64,000 bases of DNA, from the NCBI GenBank assembly GCA_037783545.1, contig JBBELK010000057.1:682001-746000 (forward strand), in the 5' to 3' direction. The notes beneath the pieces were generated by a model, which was not told the DNA's origin, did no database searches, and worked only from the letters and a program-made list of their open reading frames with translations. The DNA comes from Henricia sp. BOLD:AAB3569 (lineage: Eukaryota > Echinodermata > Asteroidea > Spinulosida > Echinasteridae). Positions within the stretch are counted from its first letter, which is position 1, and each line of letters opens with the position of its first letter. Of the stretch, positions 22,870-36,100 are shown piece after piece. The position numbers and the translations under genes are program-made.

Positions 22870-24207
22870 ACTATTCTACTACGTGCAGCTTCACTCTCTG
22901 CTTCTTTTGGGCGGGCTCGTTGCCGGCGCGACTCGCATCTTCCCCTTTAGTTGCCTCTTCTGACTCAGAGTCGTCGTCCGTTATACAGTGCCTCGCCGGT
23001 ATACGGCTTCAACCGGTCCGCATGGACTACTCGAGGTTTGGCTTTTGGCTTCAATTGGACCCTGAGTGTTACATCTGAGAGCTTGTCCACTATCAGATAA
23101 GGTCCCCCCCCCCCCCCCCCCCCCCCCCACCGCAACTGCAGCTTCGGAGACATACCTCTCTTTGTAGCAGGCTTATGAAGCCATGCAAACTCTCCCACTG
23201 ACAATTTACTGTTAGATGCCCTAAGGTCATAATTCGTTTTCTGGCGTGTACTGTTCTTTTTGAGGCACTCTCCTGCACTATCATGTGCCTACTGCAGACC
23301 AGCACGTAGTTTCTCGGCATAGTCTGTTTTCGCGGTGACCTCGGGATTGGAGGTTTTAGTTACCAAATCAATTGGTAACATCACCTCCCTCCCCAGCATC
23401 ATGATATTGGGGGTTTCCCCAGTTGAGGCTTGGGGTGTGCACCGGTAGGCAAACGTAGCAAAAGGGAGGTACCTATCCCAGTCTCGCTGGTTACATTTAC
23501 CGTCCATCATCATGGCTACGGTATCAACAAGGGTCTTATTGAACCTTTCTACAAGCCCATCTGATTTTGGGTTGTAGGCTGTCGTTCTAGTTTTCTGGAT
23601 GCCAAGTATTTTGCACATCTCCGTGAACAGAGCCGTCTCAAAGTTGGCACCTTGATCAGAGTGCAGTTCCTTGGGGCTCCCAAAACGACACACAAATTCA
23701 TCTACAAACTTGGAGGCCAGCGGTTCCAGCAGTGGCATCTTGGATGGGGTATGCCTCCATCCATTTGGAGAAATAATCCCCGACGACCAGGATTCAACGA
23801 TTTCCACTTTCAGTGACTGGCAACGGCCCAAGCAAGTCTAATGCTACTCTCTCTACTAGTAGGGGCTCGCCCATTGTATGTTGCTGCAACGGTGATCTCC
23901 GTTTCTTGGATGGAGATTTTCTCCGAGCACATAAGTCACACTTCCGGATAAATGATCTGATATCTGCCGCCATGCCAGGCCAGAAATACCGGCCTCTCAC
24001 CAGGGCGTCTGTCTTATTGATGCCAAAGTGCCCACCCAGCCTTCCTGCATGGATCTCACTTAGGACTTCCTTCCGGAGCCCACTTGGCATCACCAGGCGC
24101 CAACGGACAACAGAACCATCGTCCGATTCCCACCTGCGATACAGTAGTCCTTGCCGCACGTATAGCTGGTCCCAGAGACACCAGTATGTTTCGTATATCC
24201 TTGAGGA
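22870..24207 (-). pseudogene. Gypsy integrase and C-terminal tail
   Basis: The minus-strand frame above 24159 (24159-23794) holds the zinc-binding HHCC (two His in HAGRLGGHFG, then CDLC) and the first catalytic Asp (VALDLLGPLP). The frame 23831-23289 holds HSDQGANFE and LVERFNKTL with the second Asp and the Glu. A GPY/F-type module follows (GPYLIVDKLSD), with a poly-G run expanded just before it (poly-C on plus at about 23103-23129). The last part, in another frame near 22980-22877, is acidic then basic. The reading resumes at 24207 after the inserted transposon. Confidence 0.85.
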
Positions 24208-26761
24208 TACACTCCTTTAGCAGTGCTTTGCGCGCGCCACTTTAGTTTGCCCGCTCCAACCACTGCTAAACTTCGCCGCATATCCTGCGAAGCCAATCAG
24301 CACACCGCTTACAAAATCGTTAGGATTGTTGCACGGATAGCCAATCACAATCGGGTATCGCGCCGCGCCTCCTGACGTCATGCATTTGCATATATACCGC
24401 CGGTCCGCAGCGCGAGAAGTGAAATATACGCTTGCAAAAAAAAGACGATGAAACACACACCAAAAATCGGCTAATATTTCCCACTGCTAATACTCAAAAC
24501 AGTCCATGTTTCCCTTCTACACAAAGAATATGTAATATTCTAACCATAAATAATGAAAATTATACGTACATTTGTCTAGTCCAGTCCGGATCCAACGAAA
24601 TCTAACGGCATTCCGAAAAAACAAAAATCCAAAATTACCGCCGTGGCGGTAATTTTCCAGATTAGACTGCTTTACGGTCCACATATTTTGCGTTGGTTAA
24701 GTTGTACGCAAGGAGCTTTATTGAATCGCCCCGAATTCAAGTACACATACCTTATTTTTTTAAATATCTATATTTCTCTTCTTTGAACAGTATTATTAAG
24801 CCCCACTAAATCAAAACCAATAAGCTATTAAAACTCAAAGCATAGCCAATAATAAGCCAGGCGTGTATTTAATCAAGTTTTGATAAGTTTTTACTTAAAA
24901 TCACTCAGCAAGGATTTGCAAGTTCAAATTTAAATCTGAAGATTTTACTTTGTTGTACACAAGATTTAAGTAAAGGTCAGCTACTCTATTTCCCAATCTT
25001 CTGTTTCCTTGCTCTATGTTTACATCTGCCCAATTTTTTTTAAATAAACAGCCAAACTCACTTTGGGAAAAATATATATTATGGTCTTGTTTTTGTGACA
25101 CAGAAACACATCATGACATAAAATGATAGACTGTTAACGGTTTTCTTTATTTTAATATTCACTGTCACACAACTTCACACAGTCACTACACAACTGATAA
25201 ATATGACATGGTGGATTTCAAAAACGTAAATATTGCCAAAAATGTAACCCATAATACACTGTACATGCAAAACCATCTGCTGAATAAATAGTCACATCAA
25301 TTAAAAGGTTTTGCTGTTGCAGAGAGTACATCATGAAGAAATATTATTAATTAAACTCCTTAACAGCATTGTTCAATTCCAACTTTTTGAATAGATACTG
25401 AAATTAAAGAATACTCTCTGACGATATTTATTTTTAAAACAATTTTTTAAAATATTTAAATTGGAACACAGCAAGATGTTTGTTTGACAGTGAGATTTCT
25501 GGTCCAAACAGGGTAGTTTGTGTTGCGAAACAGACTTGTGAAACCAGCGACAGTTTGGGGAGATTGTTGTCGGTGTTTGTGCAAAATTTCAGTGTAATAA
25601 ACATGCCTTTGTTTGTTTGTTTTAGCACACAAAAATGATTATCAATTCCTCTTCGTGAGCTTCGTCGAGTGCGTAGTTTTCATTCCAGGCGTAAATGTGT
25701 GCTATTACATTGACAACGACGTTGCGTGCCCCCACGTGTGAAATGTACTCATGCTGCATTTAGGCTTTCGTGACAAAGCTTATAGTTTAGCAGAAAACGA
25801 GACAGCCTGAACTAAGACTGATCAGACTTGAAGTTGAGGAATTATTCGCTGGCTTGGCGCAATATATCTCTGTGGGGGCGCTTCATACTGCACCGCATTC
25901 TTCGTTATTTTTTTCGTATACATTGAACAAAGATTTTAAGGAAATTACCTCCTGGAATCAACACATAATGTAATTTTAAGATATACTTTAGCTTCCCACT
26001 TGCACTTTTGTCGCAAATGTTGCTTTTCTGTAGAAACGTCACGTTTTCTTCCTCAAAAATTGCCTTCAGTTAGTGCAAAAGATAACCATTCACGCGCGCG
26101 CGCAGCGCTCTCTGTTGTCGCGCTTACGCACAGACCGCTCGCCACGTCATTTTGTGCATTACTTTATGCAGTAATTTTATCATTTATTTATCTCAGAAAT
26201 GCACCATTTGCGACGGAAGTGTCAGTGGGAAGTATATCTTAGAATTGAATAAGCTATCGATTCCAACATAAATTTACCCAAATCCGTGTTCAATGTATAT
26301 GAAAAAAATACCCATTCTTCATCTCCAGCTCTCCCCGTATTATCAGTTTACACACATGATTTCGCGGTAAAAGAAGAGCTTGAAAAATTTCCCCACCTTT
26401 CTATAGGGATGTACAGTGATCACGGTGAAGGATTAGTGATGTCCGCGAAACAAATACTTACTGTGTAAAACCACACTAACAACCAGGACGAAATAATGAC
26501 AAAAAATGTCGACGCGACAGTGGGCAAAGCAACGTTAGTGTTGACGTACCTGGGCGCAGCCATCTTTACTGTGTCAGATGCAGGTCATGTGACAGAACCA
26601 ACGTCAGGTGACAGAATCTAGCCAATCATGGCAAGTGTCATCCAGGCTCGGTCTTGGGTGACGTCACACCCACGCGCTTCGCAGGATTTGCGGCGAAGTT
26701 TAGCAGTGGTTGGAGCGGGCAAACTAAAGTGGCGCGCGCAAAGCGCTGCTAAAGGAGTGTA
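24208..26761. mobile_element. Mutator-like non-autonomous transposon inserted in the Gypsy element
   Basis: A perfect 9-bp target duplication CCTTGAGGA flanks it (24199-24207 and 26762-26770). The terminal inverted repeats are 86 bp with two mismatches, starting TACACTCCTTTAGCAG. A 9-bp duplication and long repeats fit the Mutator/MULE superfamily. No transposase is recognised in the 2,554 bp. Inside is a further foldback (about 25977-26240, arms around CGTCGCAAATG). A relative of that inner sequence starts near 31630. Confidence 0.85.
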
Positions 26762-27533
26762 CCTTGAGGAATGAAAACAAAAGCACTCCATTCAGGGCGA
26801 TCCTTGCCTCCTTCCTTTGCCAACAAGACCCACTCAGTAGTCTTGTCAGTCAACTGTGCCTCTCTCAGGGCCTCACGTGTCAAAGTCGGGTTAACCAGAA
26901 TGCCTCTCACAAATCCGTCGGTCTTCTTCAAGTGGCCAACAACTTCAGCTGGTTGTTCGGCGGTATCAGCCAGGAGTCCGCACTGCCTGCAGGGCCTCCG
27001 GGAAAGGCTATCTGCATTCGCATGCTTTTTCCCAGGCCTGTGTTCGATTGTCATGTCAAATTCAGAGATTCGCTCTAGCCAACGGGCATCTGGCCCTCCG
27101 GGTGCTTGAAATTTAGCAACCAACGCAATGCTGCATGGTCTGTCCGAACAGTGATCTTCTGCCCATAAAGATACTGTCGAAAATACTTCAGATAGCACAC
27201 CACGGCCAAGAGCTCCCGGCGAGTTACACAATATTTCCGCTCAGCCTTCGAGAGCTTCCTGCTAGCATAGGCCAGTACCCGTTCTTCCCCACTTTATACC
27301 TGGGACAATACGGCACCTATGCCGTCTCCACTGGCACCTACATCTAGAATGAAGGCGTTCCCCAGTACGGGGTACGATAGTATTTGAGCACTTTGAAGCC
27401 GTTCCTTCAGTTCTTCGAACGATTGCTGGCAGGCCTCCGACCACCTGAACTCACACGCCTTGCTAGTGAGTGCGTGCGGGGGGCTGGCGATTTGCGCAAA
27501 CCCGCGGATACATCTCCTATAATAGGAAGCCAT
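26762..27533 (-). pseudogene. Gypsy RNase H region
   Basis: FILDVGASGDGIGAVLSQ (first catalytic Asp region) lies in 27533-27294. ARWLERISEFDMTIEHRPGK and NADSLSRRPC lie in 27231-26762. They are separated by a stop and a frame change. The lower end is cut at 26762 by the Mutator-like element. Confidence 0.85.
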
Positions 27534-27575
27534 ACCGAGGAAACTTGTAACCTCTCCAACATTCTCAGGGACGGG

Positions 27576-28246
27576 CTATTCTTCCACAACACGGACCTTG
27601 TCAGGGTCTGTTTCAACGCCCTTATGCCCCAAGTACCTGACCGATCTCTGAAAGAGATGGCATTTGCTGGGCTTCAGTTTGAGTCCAGCCTGCCTCAACT
27701 TGGAAAATACTTTCCGTAGACGCTCAATCTCTTGAGGTATGTCTCGACCGAACACAATGATATCGTCGAGGTATATCAGCAGGATGTCCCATTGAAGACC
27801 AGGATGTCCCATTGAAGACCAGCCTGTACCTTCTCCATGAGTCTCTGAAACGTAGCGGGCGCAGTGCAGAGGCCGAATGGCATGCAGTTCCAACGGTACA
27901 ACCCGCTACTGACAATAAAAGAGGACTTCTGGCTGGCATCTTCATCAAGGGCAACCTGCCAATAACCAGACGCAAGATCCAGAGTGGAAAACCACTGAGC
28001 GCCCGAAAGGGCGTCTAGAAAATCGTCAATTCGGGGACCGGGTAATGCGTCCCTGAATGTGAGAGCATTCAGCCGCCTATAATCGACGCAGAACCTTTGA
28101 GTCCCATCCTTTTTTCGAACCAGGACAATGTTTGCTGCCCGGGGACTGTCTGATGGTTCAATTACACCTCGCCTTTTGAGGTCTCTGACCTGCCTCTCAA
28201 TTTCCCCTGGCTGGGCTACAGGGTGCCTCCTAAGCCTGTCCCTCAC
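27576..28246 (-). pseudogene. Gypsy reverse transcriptase
   Basis: RT blocks VLVRKKDGTQRFCVDYRRLN, STLDLASGYWQV and MPFGLCTAPATFQRLM are in one frame, and LLIYLDDIIVFGRD in another. A 20-bp tandem duplication (27781-27800 and 27801-27820) just before the YLDD box causes the frame break. The catalytic aspartates are still visible on either side. Confidence 0.9.
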
Positions 28247-28346
28247 AGGCTTGGCATTTCCGTATCGATATGGTGTTGAACCACATTCGTGAGGCCAATA
28301 TCATGATCGCCCGAGGAGAAAACATCTTGGAACTCGATGGGGCACT

Positions 28347-29335
28347 TCAAAACCTCAGCGTGATATTCATTATCCAACTTCTCCCTACTACGATCATACA
28401 ACTTATGTAAATATGCAGGGGGTTTCCATGAACCTCACCTAAACCTCTACTCTCGTGCGGCTGCTCAACCTCAACAGTTGAAATTTGTCCTACTGTAGTC
28501 CCTCGCCGGAGAACCATTTTATTCTTTGTGGGGTTTAGAATCCTCACAGGGAGGTTCTCTTCTTCTGCCTCAACAAGAGACTTCGCTACCAATAAAACCT
28601 CTACTGGCCAGTTCCCCGCATTCATTCACTAGCTCAATCACGGCGGGACTACACAATTGATGCCTCATAAGGTTTAGCAATGTTTCCCGGCACAACAACC
28701 TCACACTCAGGCGGGATTTCGGTGGTCTCGGCCAACAGAATTCTACCAACGAAGGATTCCCCTGCACTACTTTTGTATTTAATTTTCTCTCCATTCAGTC
28801 CCAGTTCTAGGGATTGAAAATCTAATCTTGCATGCGTTGGCACGTGGAAATCCATTCCCAATATGCCTGAACACTTAATGTCAGCGAAAATTGCCTTTAC
28901 CGGGCAAACGGTTCTCCCGACCTTTATGTATACCCAGGCAACGCCAAGTACTGACAATTGACTGCCATCAACCTGTCGTACATTTGGCCTCCCCGTTTCT
29001 AGAACGGGTCTTTGCTCCGTGTCGATCTCGTAATAGACCGAACTTTGGATCAACGTGTCTGTGGATCCTGTATCTACCAGGAACTTTACTCTAGCTCCTC
29101 TTACTAGCCCATCAACAAATAATCCAAGGCGTGGTGCAGGACCGGGCTCGGACACTGAATCTATCCCTTGTCCATCTCTGCCCTTTTGCCTCTTGACGTC
29201 TCTCACTGAAAGGTCTTCCCTTTGTCTCTTAATAGCCCTTTGTCTTCCTGCGGCCGGCTTGTGGGCTCCATAGCGGCCGACCGGCGTTTCCCGACCGCTG
29301 ATTGCCCTGTTTTGGCTTAGAACCCTCACGGGCAA
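28347..29335 (-). pseudogene. Gypsy protease and linker region
   Basis: The frame 29335-28649 contains the aspartic protease active site FLVDTGSTDTLI and a downstream SGILGMDF block, typical of retroviral-type proteases. It ends at a premature stop. The reading continues in a second frame (28625-28347) toward the reverse transcriptase, so at least one frameshift separates them. Confidence 0.85.
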
Positions 29336-30658
29336 AGTGCCCCGACTCCTTACAATTATAGCACTGTATCTCCCCTGTAGACTTTACCGTGAGTTTTGTA
29401 GGTAACCTTGCCTCGGCCACCCCACTCTGTCCGGTCAGGCTCTTAACTGCCTCGGAGAGCGCTTCAAATTTCCTCATCTGCTCAGCAAGTCGCTGAAGTC
29501 TTTGCTCCTCAGAGGAATCGATGGCCCTGGCAAATTTGTCCGGCCTTCGCTCTACCCTTCTATACCGCTCGATAGTCTCAAAATTATCGGTTTCCATTGC
29601 GGACTGAATGGCCTCTTCCAGACGTTTGGGTCGGGCACGGTGTATGCCCTCCCTCACCGTCTGACTGTCAATGGCATCAATTAAATGGTTCACTCCCAGG
29701 CGTTCCCTAGCCTGTTCTGGGACCTCTGGATAGGCCTTCACCAAAGGTTCTCGAATACCTTGACCTAGCTCCTGCAAGGTCTTATTAGGTCCCTGACGCC
29801 GACACCTAAACTCAATGAGAAATTTCTCGGCCTGCTGACTGGGCCCGAACCTTTTCTCTAACATTGCCACAGGTTCACTGTAAGCGAACTTCCGTCCTTG
29901 TTAGGCCCATCACCAATGAGCCTCAAGGCACTGTCCTGCAAGCTGGCTATTAAATACTGTACAGCCTGCTCGTCTGCCCAGCCGTTCACTTCACGACAAG
30001 ATTCGAAATGTGCAAAGTACTCATTCCATAGTACCTTTCCATTGTCCCTGTCAGGAGTTATATTAGGGCGTCGATGCGACTGTACCTGATGTTTCCTGTA
30101 AACCTCATCTCCTGTTAACCTCGCCTGTCGCTCCAATGGCCAAGGGATATCGGGATTTGAGGATATTGCTTGCGGTGTGACATTTGTGGTCGGCATAGGT
30201 GTTGTGGCAAATCCAAGCAACTCACTATGCACATCTCGAGACCCAACAAATGGGTTCAACGGCGATCCTGATTCGCCTTGATTAAACAAGCTTGGGCCAT
30301 CCTCATTCCCTTCTATGTACCTTTTCCGCGTCGACGCGGTAACCACCGGCGTGGAAATTTCCATTCCCCTCGCATTCGGTACTCGTGTCAAACCGCCAGT
30401 ATGACTGGGCGCCTCGAGGGATACATTTTTCGTGAACTCATATATCCCCGCCTTACTGTCAGGATCAGCCGAGCTGGTCCTTTGCTGACTCTTCTCAGCC
30501 ATTAGGGAGGTATTTTCACGAGTTTGCCTGATGACCTCAGCGAGGGCGGCTTCTAGGTATGCTTTGCTTTTTACTAGACCATCCTTCTCCCATTCTAAGA
30601 CTTGAATCTCCATTTTAGAGCGGTTAAGCTCATCACGGAGTTTCTCCCAATCTCTCAT
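29229..30658 (-). pseudogene. Gypsy gag (frameshifted)
   Basis: It comprises two overlapping frames, 30658-29858 and 29870-29229. The N-terminal part has a coiled-coil-like stretch (KLRDELNRSKMEIQVLEWE). The second holds the capsid-like region and one zinc knuckle. The knuckle reads CYNCKESGHFAREG, so the final Cys of the CX2CX4HX4C box is Gly, and the knuckle is broken. The frameshift lies near 29865. Gag normally packages the element RNA. Confidence 0.85.
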
Positions 30659-30769
30659 GATAATGACCTTCAGTAGATCGGCACCTATTTATGACTGCTT
30701 TTACCACGCTCCTTATTCGGAACAATTAACCTCAAGCCCCTATAAGGTGCGTTTGACCAATTGACTCCC

Positions 30770-30791
30770 CTTAATCCCACTTCTGACACCA
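30770..30791 (-). promoter_or_regulatory. Putative Gypsy primer-binding site
   Basis: On the minus strand TGGTGTCAGAAGTGGG sits two bases after a CACA-ending sequence, the expected position just inside a 5' LTR. The motif begins TGG, as tRNA-complementary binding sites do. The tRNA was not identified. Confidence 0.6.
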
Positions 30792-30794
30792 TTT

Positions 30795-33169
30795 GTGGCG
30801 CGTTTACTACTCGGAGAGCAGGTCGCCGATTGTCCCACAAATATATTGATACACTTCTCATCTGCGTGAGCGGCTACACAAATGAGATGGGGATATCATG
30901 ACGAACAGAGGATTAATGTAAACCTAAGGCCTGTTCGTTTGTTGGCAATCTACCAACGAAAGGGGGTCTAATTCACGCCCTATAGAAACACAAGAGGCAG
31001 AGAGGTTCACTTATATTTCAACTGGTTTTAATGATAACCTCATAACAAAATGAACTCAGAGGTTAACCAAACCTCAACAACAAAGAATAGGAAATAAGCC
31101 TCTTAACATATAAGTAATACACAGGTACATGTACTTCAGCCAAATTAACTGGATGAGGTTTAGTGAACTAGTAAACCTCGGCCATACGGGAATACCGGGT
31201 CACCATAGGTAACCCTCAACTGTCGTTCCCCAACTAAACCTTACTATGCCTCAAGGCACAGTACACTGTATACCTCAACGTACCTGTACCTCGCTCCGCA
31301 AGGACTCCCACATTGGCGAGCGTGTGTGTGTACCCGATGAGAGCTAGACCAACTCTGGTCTTTCTTGGAACACAACCAGAGCAGAGCGCCCTCACGTTAC
31401 CATATTTATATTATTGTATCACATTAGTATACTTTTGGGTCTCTGTCTTTGTTGCGTTGGGCAAATTGGGCCAAGGGGCAGTTGAGTGATAGATTATGGT
31501 ACAACCGTTAGGCCTATGTTTTAATTTGGCGGATAAACTATGCCCGAACGGAAGACCACAATCCTCTGCAGGGTTGTAAACTTGGTGGGTATTTTTTTTG
31601 TTTATGTCACAACTCGAATTTAAGGAAAATAATTATTGGAATCGATAGCTTGGACAATTTTAGAATACCTTTTCCGTTGGCATTTTCGTCGCAAATGTTG
31701 CATTATCCTGAAAATTCTGTGTTTTTGTCACGACCGCCTCCATACAAAAGTGTGTGAAACTGCTGCCGGCCGGGCGGTGAGTGAAGCGCGCGAAGAAAGA
31801 GTGCGTGCGCGTGAAAGTTCTATGGGAAAAGCCATGCCACCATATTTTTCTCCGTTTGCCAAATTTCCAGTAGGGTTGCGAATGGGGGAGGGGGGGGGGG
31901 GGGGGGGGGGGGTGGGGGGGGGGGAGGGGGCTCTCCCGGCTACACCGCTCGCGGTAGATGTCTCGTGGACACATGATATCCCGTTTTGGGATTGACAACA
32001 ATGTGGTTATTTCTTCCCAAAGTACCCAGCAAAAAATTGGAAATAACAGTCCGCGCTCAGGTCATTAGTGAATGAAGTGCGCAATGCATTGTGGGTTACA
32101 GTGTGGCGTATGTCTAACATCTCAGTATCTTTTCTGGTTAAAAAGTACGAGTGCAGTACCGTATTCTACTGAATGAAAAAACAAATTTAAAAATTGGTTG
32201 GCCCGCAGGTCACACAAAATCCATCCATCCAATAAAAGCGGAAACAAGCAAATTATAGGAACATATTCTATTTTGTATTTGGTTATTCACTCACATGTTG
32301 CCGATCTTAAGGCTATGCGTTTGTCAGCTGTTTCTGTTCGCAGAACTAATAGAGATTCCCGTGCACTGTTATCTGTTCTCTTGTTTTGACATTAGTATGT
32401 TGTTTTCTATCAGACACAATTATCAATTTTACGATCAGTTTTCTAAAAACGAGCGAATTGTGTTTGCTCAGAAAATACTTGATAATAGGGAATTGTTTAC
32501 TTTCTGGAACCTTCAGCAAACTGCTATACAATGTACGTCAAGTTCTGTTTGAACAAGTGTGTTTGGTATACGGTGTTTCATTGTTCAAACCGTGGGTGCG
32601 GCATTAGGCAGGTATATTCATTTGGACCGAGTTGCCTGAATACAGTGCTGTCTCAATTATTTTCGGTGTAAAAACAGCAGAGACCAAGTTCACTAATGGC
32701 CGTAAGTTTCATTTTCTAAAGTTAGAACCCAGTTTGTTCACATTTGAAAACAACACTAAGTCCATTCTAACTATAATTTTGGAGATTGAAGAAAAAAGTA
32801 GGCAGATTTGTATTTTGTTGTTCTGTTTTATGCAAAACCGCAGTCACAAGCGTCAAGCTATCAACAATTTTCACATTTTTAAAATTTGATTGCTATACGC
32901 CTTACTGCATTTTATTCGCTTACGTTGCAGTTTTAAAAATGAGAAAATGAAATGTCGATTTATTCTTAAAAGCTAACATACAAACAGCAAATCTACGACT
33001 GTTAACTAAATTTAGTCTGAACCACCACGATTGGTGTGCTGTCATCATCAAGAAAGACGAAATGTAGGCCCTATGCTTTTTAGCGATGGCCGGGGTGCAA
33101 TTTGATGGAGCTGTTCAGCACAACATTTCTTTGCTTTGTAAAATGAGATCATAGCCAAAATAGTATTTC
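30795..33169. other. Region right of the Gypsy element
   Basis: It contains the possible 5' LTR (starting TGTGGCGCG on plus), the 95-bp direct repeat (31331-31425), a sequence related to the inner foldback of the Mutator-like element (about 31620-31720, sharing CGTCGCAAATGTTGC), and a long poly-G tract at about 31887-31925. No gene is recognised from 32000 to 33169. Confidence 0.4.
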
Positions 33170-36100
33170 AAAATGTTTTCATACAAACCATCCAAGCGAC
33201 CAACGTTGGTCACATTTGAAGTCCTATAAGTTGGTCAAAGGGTGTCCATTTATTGGGCACTTATTATACCGTGTGCTAAAAGTATTAAAATGCTGAGCAA
33301 ATTATACACTCATGACATTTATCTCTACACTGTAAAAATATTGGGCAAATGAATCGTTGGGTAAACCTAATTCTGCATTTGTTGCTCGTTATTTTTCTAG
33401 TTGTCGGATATTGATTAAATACAAATTCGTCATGTTTGGAGTCATGGAGTTTGGGCATATATTCATTAAGAAATAGGTGCAAATTGTTCTGGGTAAACTT
33501 TGACCATGCGCTGGGGAATAATAGGGCGACTTGCCCAACATTGGGTAGATTAGCTTGGAGATGTTGGCAAAGTTGGTTAAATCGAGCTAAGTTTGCGAGT
33601 TTATTCCTTTCACCCAGTTGTTGAAGATACCGTTTTATTGGCCAGGTACTGGGTAAATTGTTGTACCCATCAAGTGTGTTTTGCATGTTAACCAACTATT
33701 AGTTGAGCTGACTATTTGCTCATACAACGTTGGGCAAAATGTTAGGCAAATATTTACCCTTTTTTTTTTACAGTGTAGGTATTGGGGCCTTTTAAACACT
33801 TGGGGACTTTTTAATTTGTAGCAGCCTGCAATGTATACGACGAACGGCCTGTCTGGTTCAAATAAAAAATGTTCAAGGAAACGAAGGAATGGTGGTTTTT
33901 AGAGAGTACTCCCATAAATTTCATTTCGCTATTCCCATGATAGTTTTGTAGATAAAGTATTTCAGTGTATTTGGAATGCATATCGTCTCATCCAATATTT
34001 TTGTTGCAGTTTAATAATTAAAAAAAAGCAAAACGAATCAATTGAATTCGTTTTAAAAGTGTCCTCTAGTACGATGTGAAAACACCAATCATTGGTCAGC
34101 AGATGTCTGAACGTTTAGCCTTTCTTCGCGCCAAATTTTTGGGGCAAGTTGGGGAGGGGGGAACATTACTTGGTAAAATGGTAACCAACAATTGGCTTTG
34201 AACATTTACCAAACATTGGATGAATTAATTTAACCAACAACATGGCTATGCATTCTCACCCAGACATTGGGTGATTGAATTTAAACAACTATTGGCCATG
34301 CACATTTACCCAGACGTTGGATAATTACATTGTAAAAAGTTACTGTTAAATGTGAAGTATTGTACTGTATATTCGATTCACAGCAGTAGGTTAGTTTTTG
34401 CAGAGTAAGCTTTGACCTCGATTCGTCAAGTAATTTTTGCATTTTTCATTCGTTACGCAAGCATTTTGATATTTTGATAACTGTTTGTGCATGGATGTAA
34501 TTTTGCATATAAAAGCTAACCATACTCAAAGAAGGTAAAATTTACAACCAAAATAGAAAAACAAGACCAGTTTTTGATGTCTTAAATATAGTACCGGTAT
34601 ACATGATTGGTATCTCGAAGAATCAGAAATGTTCACAGATTTACACATAACTTAAACACGATATAAACACGATGACGGTAGAAAACTTCCCCTAGAATTA
34701 TTTTGTCTGAGGTGCTATAGTCTTTGAGAGATGAGCAAAACAATTATTTTTCGTCTCGCGAGTGTGTCTCAAACGTGCACTTTGCAGTTAATTGAGTCAA
34801 TTGTCGAACTCGGAAACAACAGTACGTGTTATTAAATAAAGGTATATAGAAAAGCATTGGTGCAATTCCCATTTGAAATGTGTGGACTGATATAAATGTG
34901 TTTTGTTATTTAAATATATCTTGGTTCTTAAATAAATTTGTCATAAATACCTGGGAAATTGTGAAAGATATTTTAATAAATACAAATTTGTGTATAAGTT
35001 GATCAGGGTTGTGTTTTAACACACTAGAGGGTATAGAGCGCCCTAAGTTTTGATCAAATAGCTGTTATTTTGCAAATAATGAAATGCTACAAAATAATGA
35101 ATAATGAATAATGAAATAGTTGCCTCATTTGGGCTTGACAAAAATGTTACGGGAAACATAAAATCGAGTTTTATTAGCCTAACACACAGTTATATAAACC
35201 GATGTTTGATCGTGATAACAATAGTCAATGAATACGTTAATGTACTGTACGTAACAGTGTACATACCAGCACGATGTATTAGAATTAATAACAATGAATT
35301 ACTGTAAAACGTAATTTACCGTAAATTATTTACGGTAAATATTATTTACGGTAAATTACTGACGCCCGTACTTTCAACCAACCTTTGGTAATGCACAATT
35401 ACCCAAACGTTGGATAATTAACTTTTAACCAACAATTGGATATGCACATCTACCCAAACATTTGTTGATTAAATTTAACCAAGTGACAATTGTACATGCA
35501 ATCGAGGGTTGGGTAAAGCTGTTACCTAACACCAGTTGGGCATTTTGCGCCCCAAAGATGGGCATGTTGATATTTGAACCAACGTTGAGTAACAAGTTGG
35601 GCAAAATTTACCCTTTATTTTTACCCAACGTTGGTTCAAATATCAACATACCCATCTTTGGGGCGCATAATGCCCAACTGGTGTTGGGTAACAGCCTTAC
35701 CCAAGCCTTGGATGATACTGAATGCACAATTATTGGTTAAACTTAATCAACCAATTATCTTTCGGTGAATGTGCATATCCAATTATTAGTTAAAAGTTAA
35801 TTATCCAACGTTTGGGTAAATGTGCATGGCCAAGTGTTGCTTAAATGAATCATCCAAGGTTTGGGTAAGATTGCATAGCCAGTTGTTGGTTAAATTAATT
35901 CATCCAAGGTTTAGGTGAATGTTTATGGCCAATTGTTGATTTAAATCCAATCACCAAATGTTTGGGTAAATGTGCATGGCCAATACATGAAATTGTTCGT
36001 TCAATTCAATCATCCAAGGTTTGGGTGAGCTTACATAGCCAATTGTTGGTTACCATTTTACAAACTGGTGTTCTCCCCCTTCCCAACTTGTCCCAATAAT

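Larger units (their letters stand above)
22619..30794 (-). mobile_element. Decayed Ty3/Gypsy retrotransposon
   Basis: Reading on the minus strand the order is primer-binding site (30770-30791), gag, protease, reverse transcriptase, RNase H, integrase, and a purine tract (rc of CCTTTTCCCCCT at 22628-22639). That is the standard Ty3/Gypsy layout. Several frameshifts and a Mutator-like insertion make it non-functional. No envelope gene is seen. A full LTR pair could not be aligned. The only direct repeat flanking it is about 95 bp (left copy 21917-22550, split by a MITE; right copy 31331-31425). Confidence 0.85.

Noticed and set aside
23813-24220. A 135-codon plus-strand frame inside the Gypsy integrase region
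   Set aside because: It is antisense to recognisable integrase code with HHCC and catalytic motifs on the minus strand.
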